Source of the DNA: Neoarius graeffei
Lineage: Eukaryota > Chordata > Actinopteri > Siluriformes > Ariidae
Direction: 5' to 3'
NCBI RefSeq assembly: GCF_027579695.1
Contig: NC_083577.1
Coordinates: 30,369,198 to 30,433,197, forward strand
Length of the DNA: 64,000 nucleotides
Shown: one piece after another, positions 42,511-53,600 of the stretch
Layout: each line of letters opens with the position of its first letter
Numbering within the stretch: the stretch's first letter is position 1
Made by a program: the position numbers and the translations under genes
The notes under the pieces: model-generated
Seen by the model: only the letters and a program-made list of their open reading frames with translations
What the model was told of the DNA's origin: nothing
Database searches by the model: none

Positions 42511-42885
42511 GGGGCGGCACGGTGGTGTAGTGGTTAGCGCTGTCGCCTCACAGCAAGAAGGTCCGGGTTCGAGCCCCGTGGCCGGCGAGGGCCTTTCTGT
42601 GCGGAGTTTGCATGCTCTCCCCGTGTCCGCGTGGGTTTCCTCCGGGTGCTCCGGTTTCCCCCACAGTCCAAAGACATGCAGGTTAGGTTAACTGGTGACT
42701 CTAAATTGACCGTAGGTGTGAATGTGAGTGTGAATGGTTGTCTGTGTCTATGTGTCAGCCCTGTGATGACCTGGTGACTTGTCCAGGGTGTACCCCGCCT
42801 TTCGCCCGTAGTCAGCTGGGATAGGCTCCAGCTTGCCTGCGACCCTGTAGAACAGGATAAAGCGGCTACAGATAATGAGATGAGA
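42511..42885 (+). mobile_element. tRNA-derived SINE in A2
   Basis: Full-length copy with target duplication TTGTATTAAATG at 42499-42510 and 42886-42897. The empty site is in A1 at 6314-6325. Confidence 0.96.
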
Positions 42886-43295
42886 TTGTATTAAATGCCA
42901 AAGTATAAAAACTTGGCAATGACGACTGAAATTGACATCCAAGCTCAAAAGAAAAAGAAAGAAATTAATTAATTATCCCACTCCTGAGAAATAATAATAA
43001 TTAAAAAAAAACTTTGATGAAATTTGACTTGTTTTTGATGAAATTGTAAAAATTCAGATGTATTTCGGTGATGGCGTATAATGACAGCCAGTATGATTCA
43101 AGTCTGTCACAATGTTCTCACCTTTGTTTTCAAATTTGTTGGCAAATAAAATAAGAGAAGTGTTTATCTGTCTCTTTGTGGGTTAAAAACACTATACAGT
43201 GTAGGCTACATAAAAGATAAGTTTAAGTTCCAACACTGTTTACTCTTAAGCTAGTCCACGCCAGTGCTGACCACGAACTTACACGTGTAAGTTTA

Positions 43296-44901
43296 CAACC
43301 CCAATTCCAAAAAAATTGGGACAAAGTACAAATTGTAAATAAAAACAGAATGCAATAATTTACAAATCTCAAAAACAGATATTGTATTCACAATAGAACA
43401 TAGACAACATATCAAATGTCGAAAGTGAGACATTTTGAAATTTCATGCCAAATATTGGCTCATTTGAAATTTCATGACAGCAACACATCTCAAAAAAGTT
43501 GGGACAGGGGCAATAAGAGTCTGGAAAAGTTAAAGGTACAAAAAAGGAACAGCTGGAGGACCAAATTGCAACTCATGAGGTCAATTGGCAATAGGTCATT
43601 AACATGACTGGGTATAAAAAGAGCATCTTGGAGTGGCAGCGGCTCTCAGAAGTAAAGATGGGAAGAGGATCACCAATCCCCCTAATTCTGTGCCGACAAA
43701 TAGTGGAGCAATATCAGAAAGGAGTTCGACAGTGTAAAATTGCAAAGAGTTTGAACATATCATCATCTACAGTGCATAATATCATCAAAAGATTCAGAGA
43801 ATCTGGAAGAATCTCTGTGCATAATGGTCAAGGCTGGAAAACCATACTGGGTGCCCGTGATCTTCGGGCCCTTAGACGACACTGCATCACATACAGGCAT
43901 GCTTCTGTATTGGAAATCACAAAATGGGCTCAGGAATATTTCCAGAGAACATTATCTGTGAACACAATTCACCGTGCCATCCGCCGTTGCCAGCTAAAAC
44001 TCTATAGTTCAAAGAAGAAGCCGTATCTAAACATGATCCAGAAGCGCAGACGTCTTCTCTGGGCCAAGGCTCATTTAAAATGGACTGTGGCAAAGTGGAA
44101 AACTGTTCTGTGGTCAGACGAATCAAAATTTGAAGTTCTTTATGGAAATCAGGGACGCCGTGTCATTCGGAATAAAGAGGAGAAGGACGACCCAAGTTGT
44201 TATCGGCGCTCAGTTCAGAAGCCTGCATCTCTGATGGTATGGGGTTGCATTAGTGCGTGGCATGGGCAGCTTACACATCTGGAAAGACACCATCAATGCT
44301 GAAAGGTATATCCAGGTTCTAGAGCAGCATATGCTCCCATCCAGACGACGTCTCTTTCAGGGAAGACCTTGCATTTTCCAACATGACAATGAATGCCAAA
44401 CCACATACTGCATCAATTACAGCATCATGGCTGCGCAGAAGAAGGGTCCGGGTACTGAACTGGCCAGCCTGCAGTCCAGATCTTTCACCCATAGAAAACA
44501 TTTGGCGCATCATAAAACGGAAGATACGACAAAAAAGACCTAAGACAGTTGAGCAACTAGAATCCTACATTAGACAAGAATGGGTTAACATTCCTATCCC
44601 TAAACTTGAGCAACTTGTCTCCTCAGTCCCCAGACGTTTACAGACTGTTGTAAAGAGAAAAGGGGATGTCTCACAGTGGTAAACCTGGCCTTGTCCCAAC
44701 TTTTTTGAGATGTGTTGTTGTCATGAAATTTAAAATCACCTAATTTTTCTCTTTAAATGATACATTTTCTCAGTTTAAACATGTGATATGTCATCTATGT
44801 TCTATTCTGAATAAAATATGGAATTTTGAAACTTCCACATCACTGCATTCCGTTTTTATTTACAATTTGTACTTTGTCCCAACTTTTTTGGAATCGGGTT
44901 G
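43296..44901 (+). mobile_element. Tc1-like element with both ends
   Basis: Left end CAACCCCAATTCCAAAAAAA (43296, TA at 43294-43295) and right end TTTTTTGGAATCGGGTTG (to 44901) are inverted. A1 carries the same element without its left end. Confidence 0.9.
43658..44682 (+). pseudogene. Tc1-like transposase, frameshifted
   Basis: Same gene as 7011-8034. It has Trp where that copy has a stop, but lost two bases near 44255 (GCGTGGCATGGG against GCGTGTGGCATGAG) and gained four near 44390 (GACAATGAATGCC). The DD34E pieces [16 protein letters not shown] and [13 protein letters not shown] are present in different frames. Inactive. Confidence 0.88.
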
Positions 44902-45005
44902 ATGGGATTTAAAACATGCTGCCTTACTCTACCGTTCAAAAGTTTGGGGTCACCCAGACAATTCTGTGTTTTCCATGAAAAGTCACACTTTTATTTACCA
45001 CCATA

Positions 45006-46615
45006 CAGTGGTGCTTGAAAGTTTGTGAACCCTTTAGAATTTTCTATATTTCTGCATAAATATGACCTAAAACATCATCAGATTTTCACACAAGTCCTAA
45101 ACGTAGATAAAGAGAACCCAGTTAAACAAATGAGACAAAAACCTTACACTTGATCATTTATTTATTGAGGAAAATGATCCAATATTACATATCTGTGAGT
45201 GGCAAAAGTGTGTGAACCTTTGCTTTCAGTATCTGGTGTGACTCCCTTGTGCAGCAATAACTGCAACTAAATGTTTCCGGTAACTGTTGATCAGTCCTGC
45301 ACACCGGCTTGGAGGAATTTTAGCCCATTCCTCTGTACAGAACAGCTTCAACTCTGGGATGCTGGTGGGTTTCCTCACATGAACTGCTCGCTTCAGGTCC
45401 TTCCACAACATTTCGATTGGATTAAGGTCAGGACTTTGACTTGGCCATTCCAAAACATTAACTTTATTCTTCTTTAACCATTCTTTGGTAGAACGACTTG
45501 TGTGCTTAGGGTCGTTGTCTTGCTGCATGACCCACCTTCTCTTGAGATTCAGTTCATGGACAGATGTCCTGACATTTTCCTTAAGAATTCGTTGGTATAA
45601 TTCAGAATTCATTGTTCCATCAATGATGGCAAGCCGCCCTGGCCCAGATGCAGCAAAACAGGCCCAAACCATGATACTACCACCACCATGTTTCCCAGAT
45701 GGGATAAGGTTCTTATGCTGGAATGCAGTGTTTTCCTTTCTCCAAACATAATGCTTCTCATTTAAATCAAAAAGTTCTATTTTGGTCTCATCCATCCACA
45801 AAACATTTTTCCAATAGCCTTCTGGCTTGTCCACGTGATCTTTAGCAAACTGCAGATGAGCAGCAATGTTCTTTTTGGAGAGCAGTGGCTTTCTCCTTGT
45901 AACCCTGCTATGCACACCATTGTTGTTCAGTGTTCTCCTGATGGTGGACTCATGAACATTAACATTAGCCAATGTGAGAGAGGCCTTCAGTTGCTTAGAA
46001 GTTACTCTGGGGTCCTTTGTGACCTTGCCAACTATTACACGCCTTGCTCTTGGAATGATCTTTGTTGGTCTGCCACTCCTGGGGAGGGTAACAATGGTCT
46101 TGAATTTCCTCCATTTGTACACAATCTGTCTGACTGTGGATTGGTGGAGTCCAAACTCTTTAGAGATGGTTTTGTAACCTTTTCCAGCCTGATGAGCATC
46201 AACAACGCTTTTTCTGAGGTCCTCAGAAATCTCCTTTGTTCGTGCCATGATACACTTCCACAAACATGTGTTGTGAAGATCAGACTTTGATAGATCCCTG
46301 TTCTTTAAATAAAACAGGGTGCCCACTCACACCTGATTGTCATCCCACTGATTGAAAACACCTGACTCTAATTTCACCTTCAAATTAACTGCTAATCCTA
46401 GAGGTTCACATACTTTTGCCACTCACAGATATGTAATATTGGATAATTTTCCTCAATAAATAAATGACCAAGTATAATATTTTTATCTCATTTCTTTAAC
46501 TGGGTTCTCTTTATCTACTTTTAGGACTTGTGTGAAAATCCGATGATGTTTTAGGTCATATTTATGCAGCAATATAGAAAATTCTAAAGGGTTCACAAAC
46601 TTTCAAGCACCACTG
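45006..46615 (-). mobile_element. Complete Tc1 element with uninterrupted transposase
   Basis: Ends CAGTGGTGCTTGAAAGTTTG and CAAACTTTCAAGCACCACTG are exact inverses; TA lies at 45004-45005 and 46616-46617. The sister MITE at 55373 shows the unoccupied site (ACTTATGG at about 55819-55826). 1610 bp is the usual Tc1 size. Both ends and an open transposase make this the best candidate in the window for an element that moved recently. Confidence 0.95.
45226..46248 (-). CDS. Tc1 transposase, apparently intact
   Basis: A 340-residue frame from ATG 46248 (MARTKEISEDLRKSVVDA) to the stop at 45226. An upstream in-frame ATG would add 26 residues, but the family usually starts MARTKE. N-terminal paired-type helix-turn-helix motifs (HQAGKGYKTISKEFGLHQST, then a second one after the GRP linker LPRSGRPTK). 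The catalytic DD34E set is complete: LWMDETKIELF, the QQDNDPKHTS region and PDLNPIEMLWKDLK. GGGSIMVWACF and the C-terminal EEWAKIPPSRC wording fit full-length Tc1. Family role: binds the terminal repeats and carries out cut-and-paste transposition into TA. Activity is not proven; missense changes could still kill it (for example WACF where most relatives have WGCF). Confidence 0.92.
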   Translation of the reverse strand: MARTKEISEDLRKSVVDAHQAGKGYKTISKEFGLHQSTVRQIVYKWRKFKTIVTLPRSGRPTKIIPRARRVIVGKVTKDPRVTSKQLKASLTLANVNVHESTIRRTLNNNGVHSRVTRRKPLLSKKNIAAHLQFAKDHVDKPEGYWKNVLWMDETKIELFDLNEKHYVWRKENTAFQHKNLIPSGKHGGGSIMVWACFAASGPGRLAIIDGTMNSELYQRILKENVRTSVHELNLKRRWVMQQDNDPKHTSRSTKEWLKKNKVNVLEWPSQSPDLNPIEMLWKDLKRAVHVRKPTSIPELKLFCTEEWAKIPPSRCAGLINSYRKHLVAVIAAQGSHTRY

Positions 46616-47068
46616 TAAGTTGTAAAATGAATAGAAAATATAGTCAAGACATTTTTCTGGCCATTTTGAGCATTTAATCGACCCCACAAATGTGATGCTC
46701 CAGAAACTCAATCTGCTCAAAGGAAGGTCAGTTTTATAGCTTCTCTAAAGAGCTCAACTGTTTTCAGCTGTGCTAACATGATTGTACAAGGGTTTTCTAA
46801 TCATCCATTAGCCTTCTGAGGCAATGAGCAAACACATTGTACCATTAGAACACTGGAGTGAGAGTTGCTGGAAATGGGCCTCTATACACCTATGGAGATA
46901 TTGCACCAAAAACCAGACATTTGCAGCTAGAATAGTCATTTACCACATTAGCAATGTATAGAGTGGATTTCTGATTAGTTTAAAGTGATCTTCACTGAAA
47001 AGAACAGTGCTTTTCTTTCAAAAATAAGGACATTTCAAAGTGACCCCAAACTTTTGAACGGTAGTGTA

Positions 47069-47545
47069 CCGTATATCACAAAGAAGCCAATATGTGTGGA
47101 AAAAGAAGTAGTTTATAGGCTCCTATCAAAAGGATAAGCACAACTACAGGGCAAGTACACTTAAACATAAGAGACAAATATTTTATTTGTCTCTTATTGT
47201 CTTTATAAAACACAAATATTTTAATACTTTATTACACTTTTGTTAAGTATATCTTGATCAAAAGTTTAAGCTTAATATACCTAGACTTTTCTATATACTT
47301 TTCAGTATAAGCCAAGTATACTTCTATATAACTTTATTAAGTACATCTCTGATAAGTAAATAAAAAGTAAACTGAAAGCGTACTGTCTTGTTTTTAGTTT
47401 AAAAGAAGTATACTAGAAGCACACTTGAATAAACTTCTTTTTTGGAAGCGTGTTTATATATAAGATGGGTAGATAGTTATCAGATTTTAGCCCCAGTAGC
47501 TACGCTCCATAAAAAAAGACTACATATTCCATGTCGCGTTTATTA
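47069..47545. repeat. AAGTATACTT-type repeat upstream of ubxn4
   Basis: 47150-47460 resembles the AAGTATACTT tracts of the A blocks (AAGTATACTTCTATATAACT). A hairpin AAGAGACAAAT...ATTTGTCTCTT is at about 47169-47197. No gene is recognised. Confidence 0.5.
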
Positions 47546-47561
47546 TACGTCACTTCCGTGA
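47546..47561 (+). promoter_or_regulatory. CRE/ETS-like site in ubxn4 promoter region
   Basis: TACGTCACTTCCGTGA combines a CRE/ATF core (ACGTCA) with an ETS core (CTTCCG) 93 bases upstream of the ubxn4 ATG. This arrangement is common in housekeeping promoters; its use here is inference. Confidence 0.4.
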
Positions 47562-47653
47562 TGAGATTACAGGTTTCTAGTTGATCTAACAGTATAGATG
47601 TAAACCGACAACTGTCACAGAGAAAGTATCCAAAGCGGCTGATTGAAGGAAAG

Positions 47654-50600
47654 ATGCGTTGGTTTGAGGGCTCCATCCCGGCAGCCATTGCCACCTCCAA
47701 GCAGCACAGCTCTGTTTTTGTCGTCGTCATTGCAGGTAAATTATTAAAACTCAGACTTCGTGACGCGCAAAACTAGCCTGCTAATGCTAACAGCTACGGG
47801 AAAGGCCTTGGGAATGTAAATAAAGCTCAGCAAAGAAAGCTGTGCTAATCCAGCTAGCATGTCTGAGGTAACAGTGAATCTAAATCTCACAGTTAAATGC
47901 ACGGAGTTAATAAATTAATAGCGTTCGGTGGGAATCTTCATGTCCGCTAGAAAGCACTAAGGTTACGGTGAAGTAACACGTAGTGCACTATTTGTTCAAT
48001 ATGGAGTGATTTGGAACACAGCCGTAACTGTTGGTTCATCTGCTGGTGCCTTGAATCAGATCATCATCATCATCCAGAAATCAGGGAAGTAATTAATTAA
48101 TTAATAATTACAGAAAGGTTTCTAACAAACACATAATAGCACAGATTAGTTTGTTGTTGATATCAGGGGCTGTGTCCTAAATACCATATTTCTTCCCTGG
48201 TGCAATACAGCAAGAATGCAGCAGAAGTGAATCCAGCCTCGAGGTAGTGCACTACATGTCCAGCAGGAAGTCATTCAGGACTAGATATTTGCACCGAGCT
48301 GATTTTTCTGTAAGCTTCAAGTGCAGAGAGAAGTGACGCAGACATACCTTTGGTCAATCAAACCTGTATAACCAACCTCCAAAATCCGTATTTCCCTTAT
48401 AAAATCCGTATAAGATGCAAATTAAAATAATTTACCTAAAATTTGAATGATAATTAACAATGATATATCCCAGTTCCTTTTTATTCAATATCAATAACAA
48501 TAAACCTTCAGAATGAATACAAAGCTCCAATGTTTGACAAAAACACAAAGTGTTATCAGCGTAGTTACGAAGGAAATACTTCGTTGTTTGGAGACAGGTT
48601 TCACCGAGCGGCTATTATGCGCGAGACTTCATATTAGCCACAAAGTCAGGAACATCTGTTCGTAAAATTACGTTATAATGACCAAATACAACCCCTGGCA
48701 AAAAGTATGGAATCACCAGTCTTGGATGAGCACTCATTCACACGTTTTATTCTGTAGAACAAACTCAGATCACAAACATGATACAATAATAAAGTCATTC
48801 CAAAGCGCACCTTCTTGGCCTTCAGAAACACTAAAAGAAATGAAGAAAAAGCATTGTGGAAGTCAGTAAATGTTACTTTTATAGACCAAGCACAGGGAAA
48901 AAAATATGGAATCACTCAATTCTGAGGAAAAAAAAATATGGAATCATGAAAAACAGACAAACAAAAGAACATTCAAAACACATCACTAGTACTTAGTTGC
49001 ACCACCTCTGGCTTTTATAACGGCTTGCAGTCTCTTAGGCACGGACTTGATGAGTGACAAACAGTATTCTTCATCAATCTGGTGCCAACTCTCTTTGATT
49101 GCAGTTGCCAGATCAGCTTTGCAGGCCGGAGCCTTGTCGTGGACCATTTTTTTCAATTTCCACCACAAGTTTTCTATTGGGTTGCGATCTGGACTATTTG
49201 CAGGCCATGACATTGACTGGATGTGTCTTTCACCAAGGAATGCTTTCACAGTTTTTGCTCTATGGCACGATGCATTGTCATCTTGGAAAATTATTTAATC
49301 ATCCCCAAACATCTTTTCAGTTGAAGGGATAAGAAAACTGTCCAAAATGTCAATGTATACAAGTATGTGACCGAACCGTGAGAAATCGCCTAAAGGAAAT
49401 GGGATTTTCATATAGGAAAGCTAAAAGAAAACCATCATTGACACCTAAACAGAAAAGAACAAGACTACAATGGGCTAAGGAGAAGCAATCATGGACTGTG
49501 GATGACTGGATGAAAGTTATCTTCAGTGATGAATCACGAATCTGCATTGGACAAGGTGATGATGCTGGAACTTTTGTTTGGTGCCGTTCCAGTGAGATTT
49601 ATGAAGAGGACTGCCTGAAGAAAACATCCAAATTTCCACAATCCTTGATGATATGGGGCTGCATGTCAGGCAAAGGCACTGGGGAGATGGCTGTGGTTAC
49701 TTCTTCAATAAATGCACAGGTTTACATTGACATTTTGGACAGTTTTCTTATCCCTTCAATTGAAAAGATGTTTGGGGATGATCACAAACTAGTGTTTCTG
49801 AAGGCCAAGAAGGTGCACTTTGGAATGACTTTATTATTGTATCATGTTTGTGATCTGAGTTTGTTCTACAGAATAAAACGTGTGAATGAGTGCTCATCCA
49901 AGACTGGTGATTCCATACTTTTTGCCAGGGGTTGTACAATGAAAAGTATTTTTCCGGTCTCACCTGTGAAAGGTAATCCCATGTGATCTCGTTTGGACGG
50001 TAAACCTGTTGGTACAGTTAAACGCAGCACACGAATGAGGCAGAGGCGGCCCGGTGGTGTAGTGGTTAGCGCTGTCGCCTCACAGCAAGAAGGTCCGGGT
50101 TCGAGCCCCGTGGCCGGCGAGGGCCTTTCTGTGCGGAGTTTGCATGTTCTCCCCGTGTCCGCGTGGGTTTCCTCCGGGTGCTCCGGTTTCCCCCACAGTC
50201 CAAAGACATGCAGGTTAGGTTAACTGGTGACTCTAAATTGACCGTAGGTGTGAATGTGAGTGTGAATGGTTGTCTGTGTCTATGTGTCAGCCCTGTGATG
50301 ACCTGGCGACTTGTCCAGGGTGTACCCCGCCTCTCGCCCATAGTCAGCTGGGATAGGCTCCAGCTTGCCTGCGACCCTGTAGAACAGGATAAAGCGGCTA
50401 GAGATAATGAGATGAGATGAATGAGGCATCTTTATTCTCCACTTTGCCACATCCAATATGGCGGCGAGGATGACGTATGATTCTACGCAGAAGGCGGCGT
50501 CTATGTTTATATGTCTATGACTTCATGGTTGGTGGGATTCTCGCAGTGCGGTGTGCGCATGATCAAAAGTGGAACGAAGTCTCGCTACCACAAGATAACG

Positions 50601-53600
50601 CGTGATTTCATAAGACTCTTTACTGGCTGTCTGTGCTGTACAGTACGTTTATAAATGTTATGTGCTCTTTTATCATCGTGGGAATTGATTATAGCTCTAA
50701 ATAAATATTGAAGTTTTTTTAAAGAATCCGTATAACTTTATTTATACGCCCGTATACTGTGTTTATTGAATCAAATCCGTATAAAGTACGGACATTCCGT
50801 ATAGGTTGATATGTATGCGCAGACATGGTAATGACATGCATCAAGATTATTTGGGTTCATCCGTCTTCACAGGGCTCTACATTAACTTTTGAAACCACTT
50901 GTCCTGTCGGGCAAGTTGAAAGGAAATGTACTTGTCCGAATGTGAAGTTGACTTGTCCAAAGATATATTTGAGAAAAAAAAAACACAAATAAACTATTTG
51001 TAACCCAACAATCTTTATTGCATTTGTTTCCGAATTCACAACATATGCATAATATCTATGAATCAAAAGTAATCAATACTTGATATGAGGCAAAAGTTCA
51101 AAAATATAGTAAAACAGACTGATACCATAATTCACCAATTATTATGCTGAAGTTCAGAAGCAATATATTCCAATAGAGTAGAAATTATGAACATATAAAA
51201 TTTTAAGAACAAAATAACTATACTATGAGATCCAGAAACACTAATCATTATCTACTAGTATACACAGATCAGTACTCTGCAGTCCAGTAACAAATATCAC
51301 AAAAAGTAACATTATCATAAAATTTATGACTTGATGAGATATCACTAGTTTGGACAAGAGAAACAAAACAACAATGCTACAAATAAAAACAACTGATAAC
51401 AAAATTGACTGATTAATACTGTAAATCACTGATTATTATACACTGAAATCTAGTTATCAAATGATAAGATAATATATCTTGTTATGAAAACCTCCACACC
51501 TCTATTGACTCACAGATGAATGGATACAAATAAAGTTTCTGTTCATCTTCATCTATCAACTAGGGCTGTAACGATATGCGTATCGAAATCGCGATACGCA
51601 GAGCCACGATCCGTATCGCGATACAAGAAGGCAGAATCGCGGTACACCCTTTCAAACTTCTCCTTAGCCCAAAAACAGAGGCGCTTCCAAACTTCAATTT
51701 ATGAATACTTTACTTTTTATTTAAATTACATTTTAAACTTACTTAAATTACTTTTATTTTTTTATATCTATTAGTAAGTCGTTTTTTCGCTGACCTGCGA
51801 CAATCTTCTGCGAGTCACGCAACGTCCACACTCGCCACTGGCAGAGCATTCATTTCTTTTAAGCGGTCGCCATTCTGGTTGCGACGCGGGGAGCGAATCT
51901 GTAAACAAGCAGCTCATTGGCTGGCTAGGTGTGCCACAAGCCAATCACAATCACTTGACCGGAAAGGCATGCAGTGTTGCCAGATTGGGCAGGTTTAGGT
52001 GCTTTTTGGCTGGTTTTGAACATATTTTGGGGTGGAAAACGTTAGCAATATCTGGCAACACTGAAGGCATGTCTGCTTGGGCGGAAGCCTTCTGCGGCAG
52101 TTACATTTTGACACGCGAGCAATGTTTCACCATAAAAATTCCGTAATTTCCATCTGTTTTCCGCGATCACAGAAAATCATTGGCCTATGAGAGTGAGACA
52201 GTGAGAGAGCCACCCCCCCAAAAAAATCTTAACGGATTTACACGATTTGGAAAAATGACTTTTTCAGAACCGAAAAAAACAGAGCTTCCGGCTCAACAGT
52301 ATTATTTTGAGAAATAAAACAATCTTTGGATATACATTTGTTCATTTTTGCATACATATTACTCATTCTCTGCAGTGGCCTGAATTATTTGTTATTAAAT
52401 AGTTAATGTAAGTAAGTAAATGTTAATAAGTCAAATTTACTACTTTAAAAAACATTTTAAAAAAATCGTGGGCGTATCGAATCGTGGGTCAAAAATCGCG
52501 ATACAAATCGAATCGTGAGTTGGATGTATCGTTACAGCCCTACTATCAACCCTTGAGTTCTGCGTGTTCTGACCCCATTGGCCAACCGGTATTGGCTGGT
52601 TTCGCAAGTGGAATATTGCGCATGCGCACATCGCTCTTTCCGAACAGAAACATCCGGCGATTCGTCAAAACAATATGTCGAGTGAGATGCTTTGGAAATC
52701 ATGTGAATAAACTGATAAATTTGATATGTAACCCGAATATCGGCGTATTTTGGCACTTGTCCGATCGGACAAATAACTGAGACGATGAACTTGTCCGACG
52801 TAAAGTGTCACTTGTCCTGGACAAGCGTTAATGTCGAGCCCTGCTTCAGTAAGGGCTTTATCCTGGTCACGGTTGCGGTGGATCTGTTCCTTATCTTAGG
52901 AACGCTGAGTATGAGGCAGGAGTAAACCCTCCTTGGGATACTTGTCCATCACAGGGCATCACACACACACACTGAGGAGTAGTTCATCTTAGCAAATCCA
53001 TTTTCTGGCATGTTTTTGGGAGACACACCAGAAATAAACACATGCACACATGGAGAACACGCGTCGGTGTTTAATGCATTACGTTTCCTTCCAGAAGTCA
53101 GTGCTCCGTAAAAATATTTAATCTGTGTAAAAGTAGTATTTTTGTAAAGCATTTCAAAATCTACAGTACCAGTCAAAAGTTTGGACACAGCTTCTAATCT
53201 ATCCATCCATTATCTGTAGCCGCTTATCCTGTACAGGGTCGCAGGCGAGCTGGAGCCTATCCCAGCTGACTATGGGTGAGAGGCGGGCTGCACCCTGGAT
53301 AAGTCTCCAGATCATCGCAGGGCTGACACAGAGACAAACAACCATTCACACTCACACCTACGGTCAATTTGGAGCCACCAATTAGCCTAACCTGCATGTC
53401 TTTGGGGGAAACCGGAGCACCCGGAGGAAACCCACGCAGACACGGGGAGAACATGCAAACTCCACACAGAAAGGCCCTCACCGGCCACTGGGCTCGAACC
53501 CAGGACCTTCTTGCTGTGAGGCGACAGGGCTAACCACTACACCACCGTGCCGCCTGCTTTTAATTCAAATTTAATTGAATTGAACTTTTAATTAATTAAA

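Larger units (their letters stand above)
38653..44901 (+). repeat. Duplicated block A2
   Basis: Direct duplicate of A1 (797-8254), 37.9 kb downstream. Against A1 it lacks the Tc1 insert, lacks one 77-bp tandem unit, and has two SINEs (40222-40598, 42511-42885). Its second Tc1 element keeps both terminal repeats. Confidence 0.9.
44927..47066. mobile_element. Tc1-type MITE split by a Tc1 element
   Basis: Ends CTACCGTTCAAAAGTTTGGG (from about 44929) and GACCCCAAACTTTTGAACGG are inverted, with TA at 44925-44926 and 47067-47068. Without its insert it is about 530 bp, as is the inverted sister copy at 55373-55900. Confidence 0.9.
48689..49934. mobile_element. Tc1 element rebuilt as a head-to-head chimera
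   Basis: Ends CAACCCCTGGCAAAAAGTAT (48689) and ATACTTTTTGCCAGGGGTTG (to 49934) are inverted for about 145 bp; TA at 48687-48688 and 49935-49936. The left half carries the transposase C-terminus on the minus strand; the right half carries the middle part on the plus strand. A segment (YIDILDSFLIPS...EKMFGDD) is present in both, in opposite directions. Confidence 0.9.
48371..50806. mobile_element. Host repeat with CCGTAT-rich ends
   Basis: Sequence at about 48371 (AACCTCCAAAATCCGTATTT) and the inverse at about 50786-50806 (ATTCCGTATAGGTT) look like inverted ends; CCGTATAA recurs near both. It contains a Tc1 chimera and a SINE. The exact ends and class are uncertain. Confidence 0.5.
50872..52843. 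mobile_element. hAT-like element (AGGGCTC ends)
   Basis: Ends CAGGGCTCTACATTAAC (about 50871) and GTTAATGTCGAGCCCTG (to about 52844) are inverted; CACTTGTCC and GGACAAGT recur just inside. A target duplication is only partly visible (CTTCA). A second hAT element sits in it. No transposase is recognised. Confidence 0.75.

Noticed and set aside
47500-47730. 76-codon minus-strand frame over ubxn4 exon 1, considered as a divergent gene
   Set aside because: It lies antisense to the exon with no domain or splice support.
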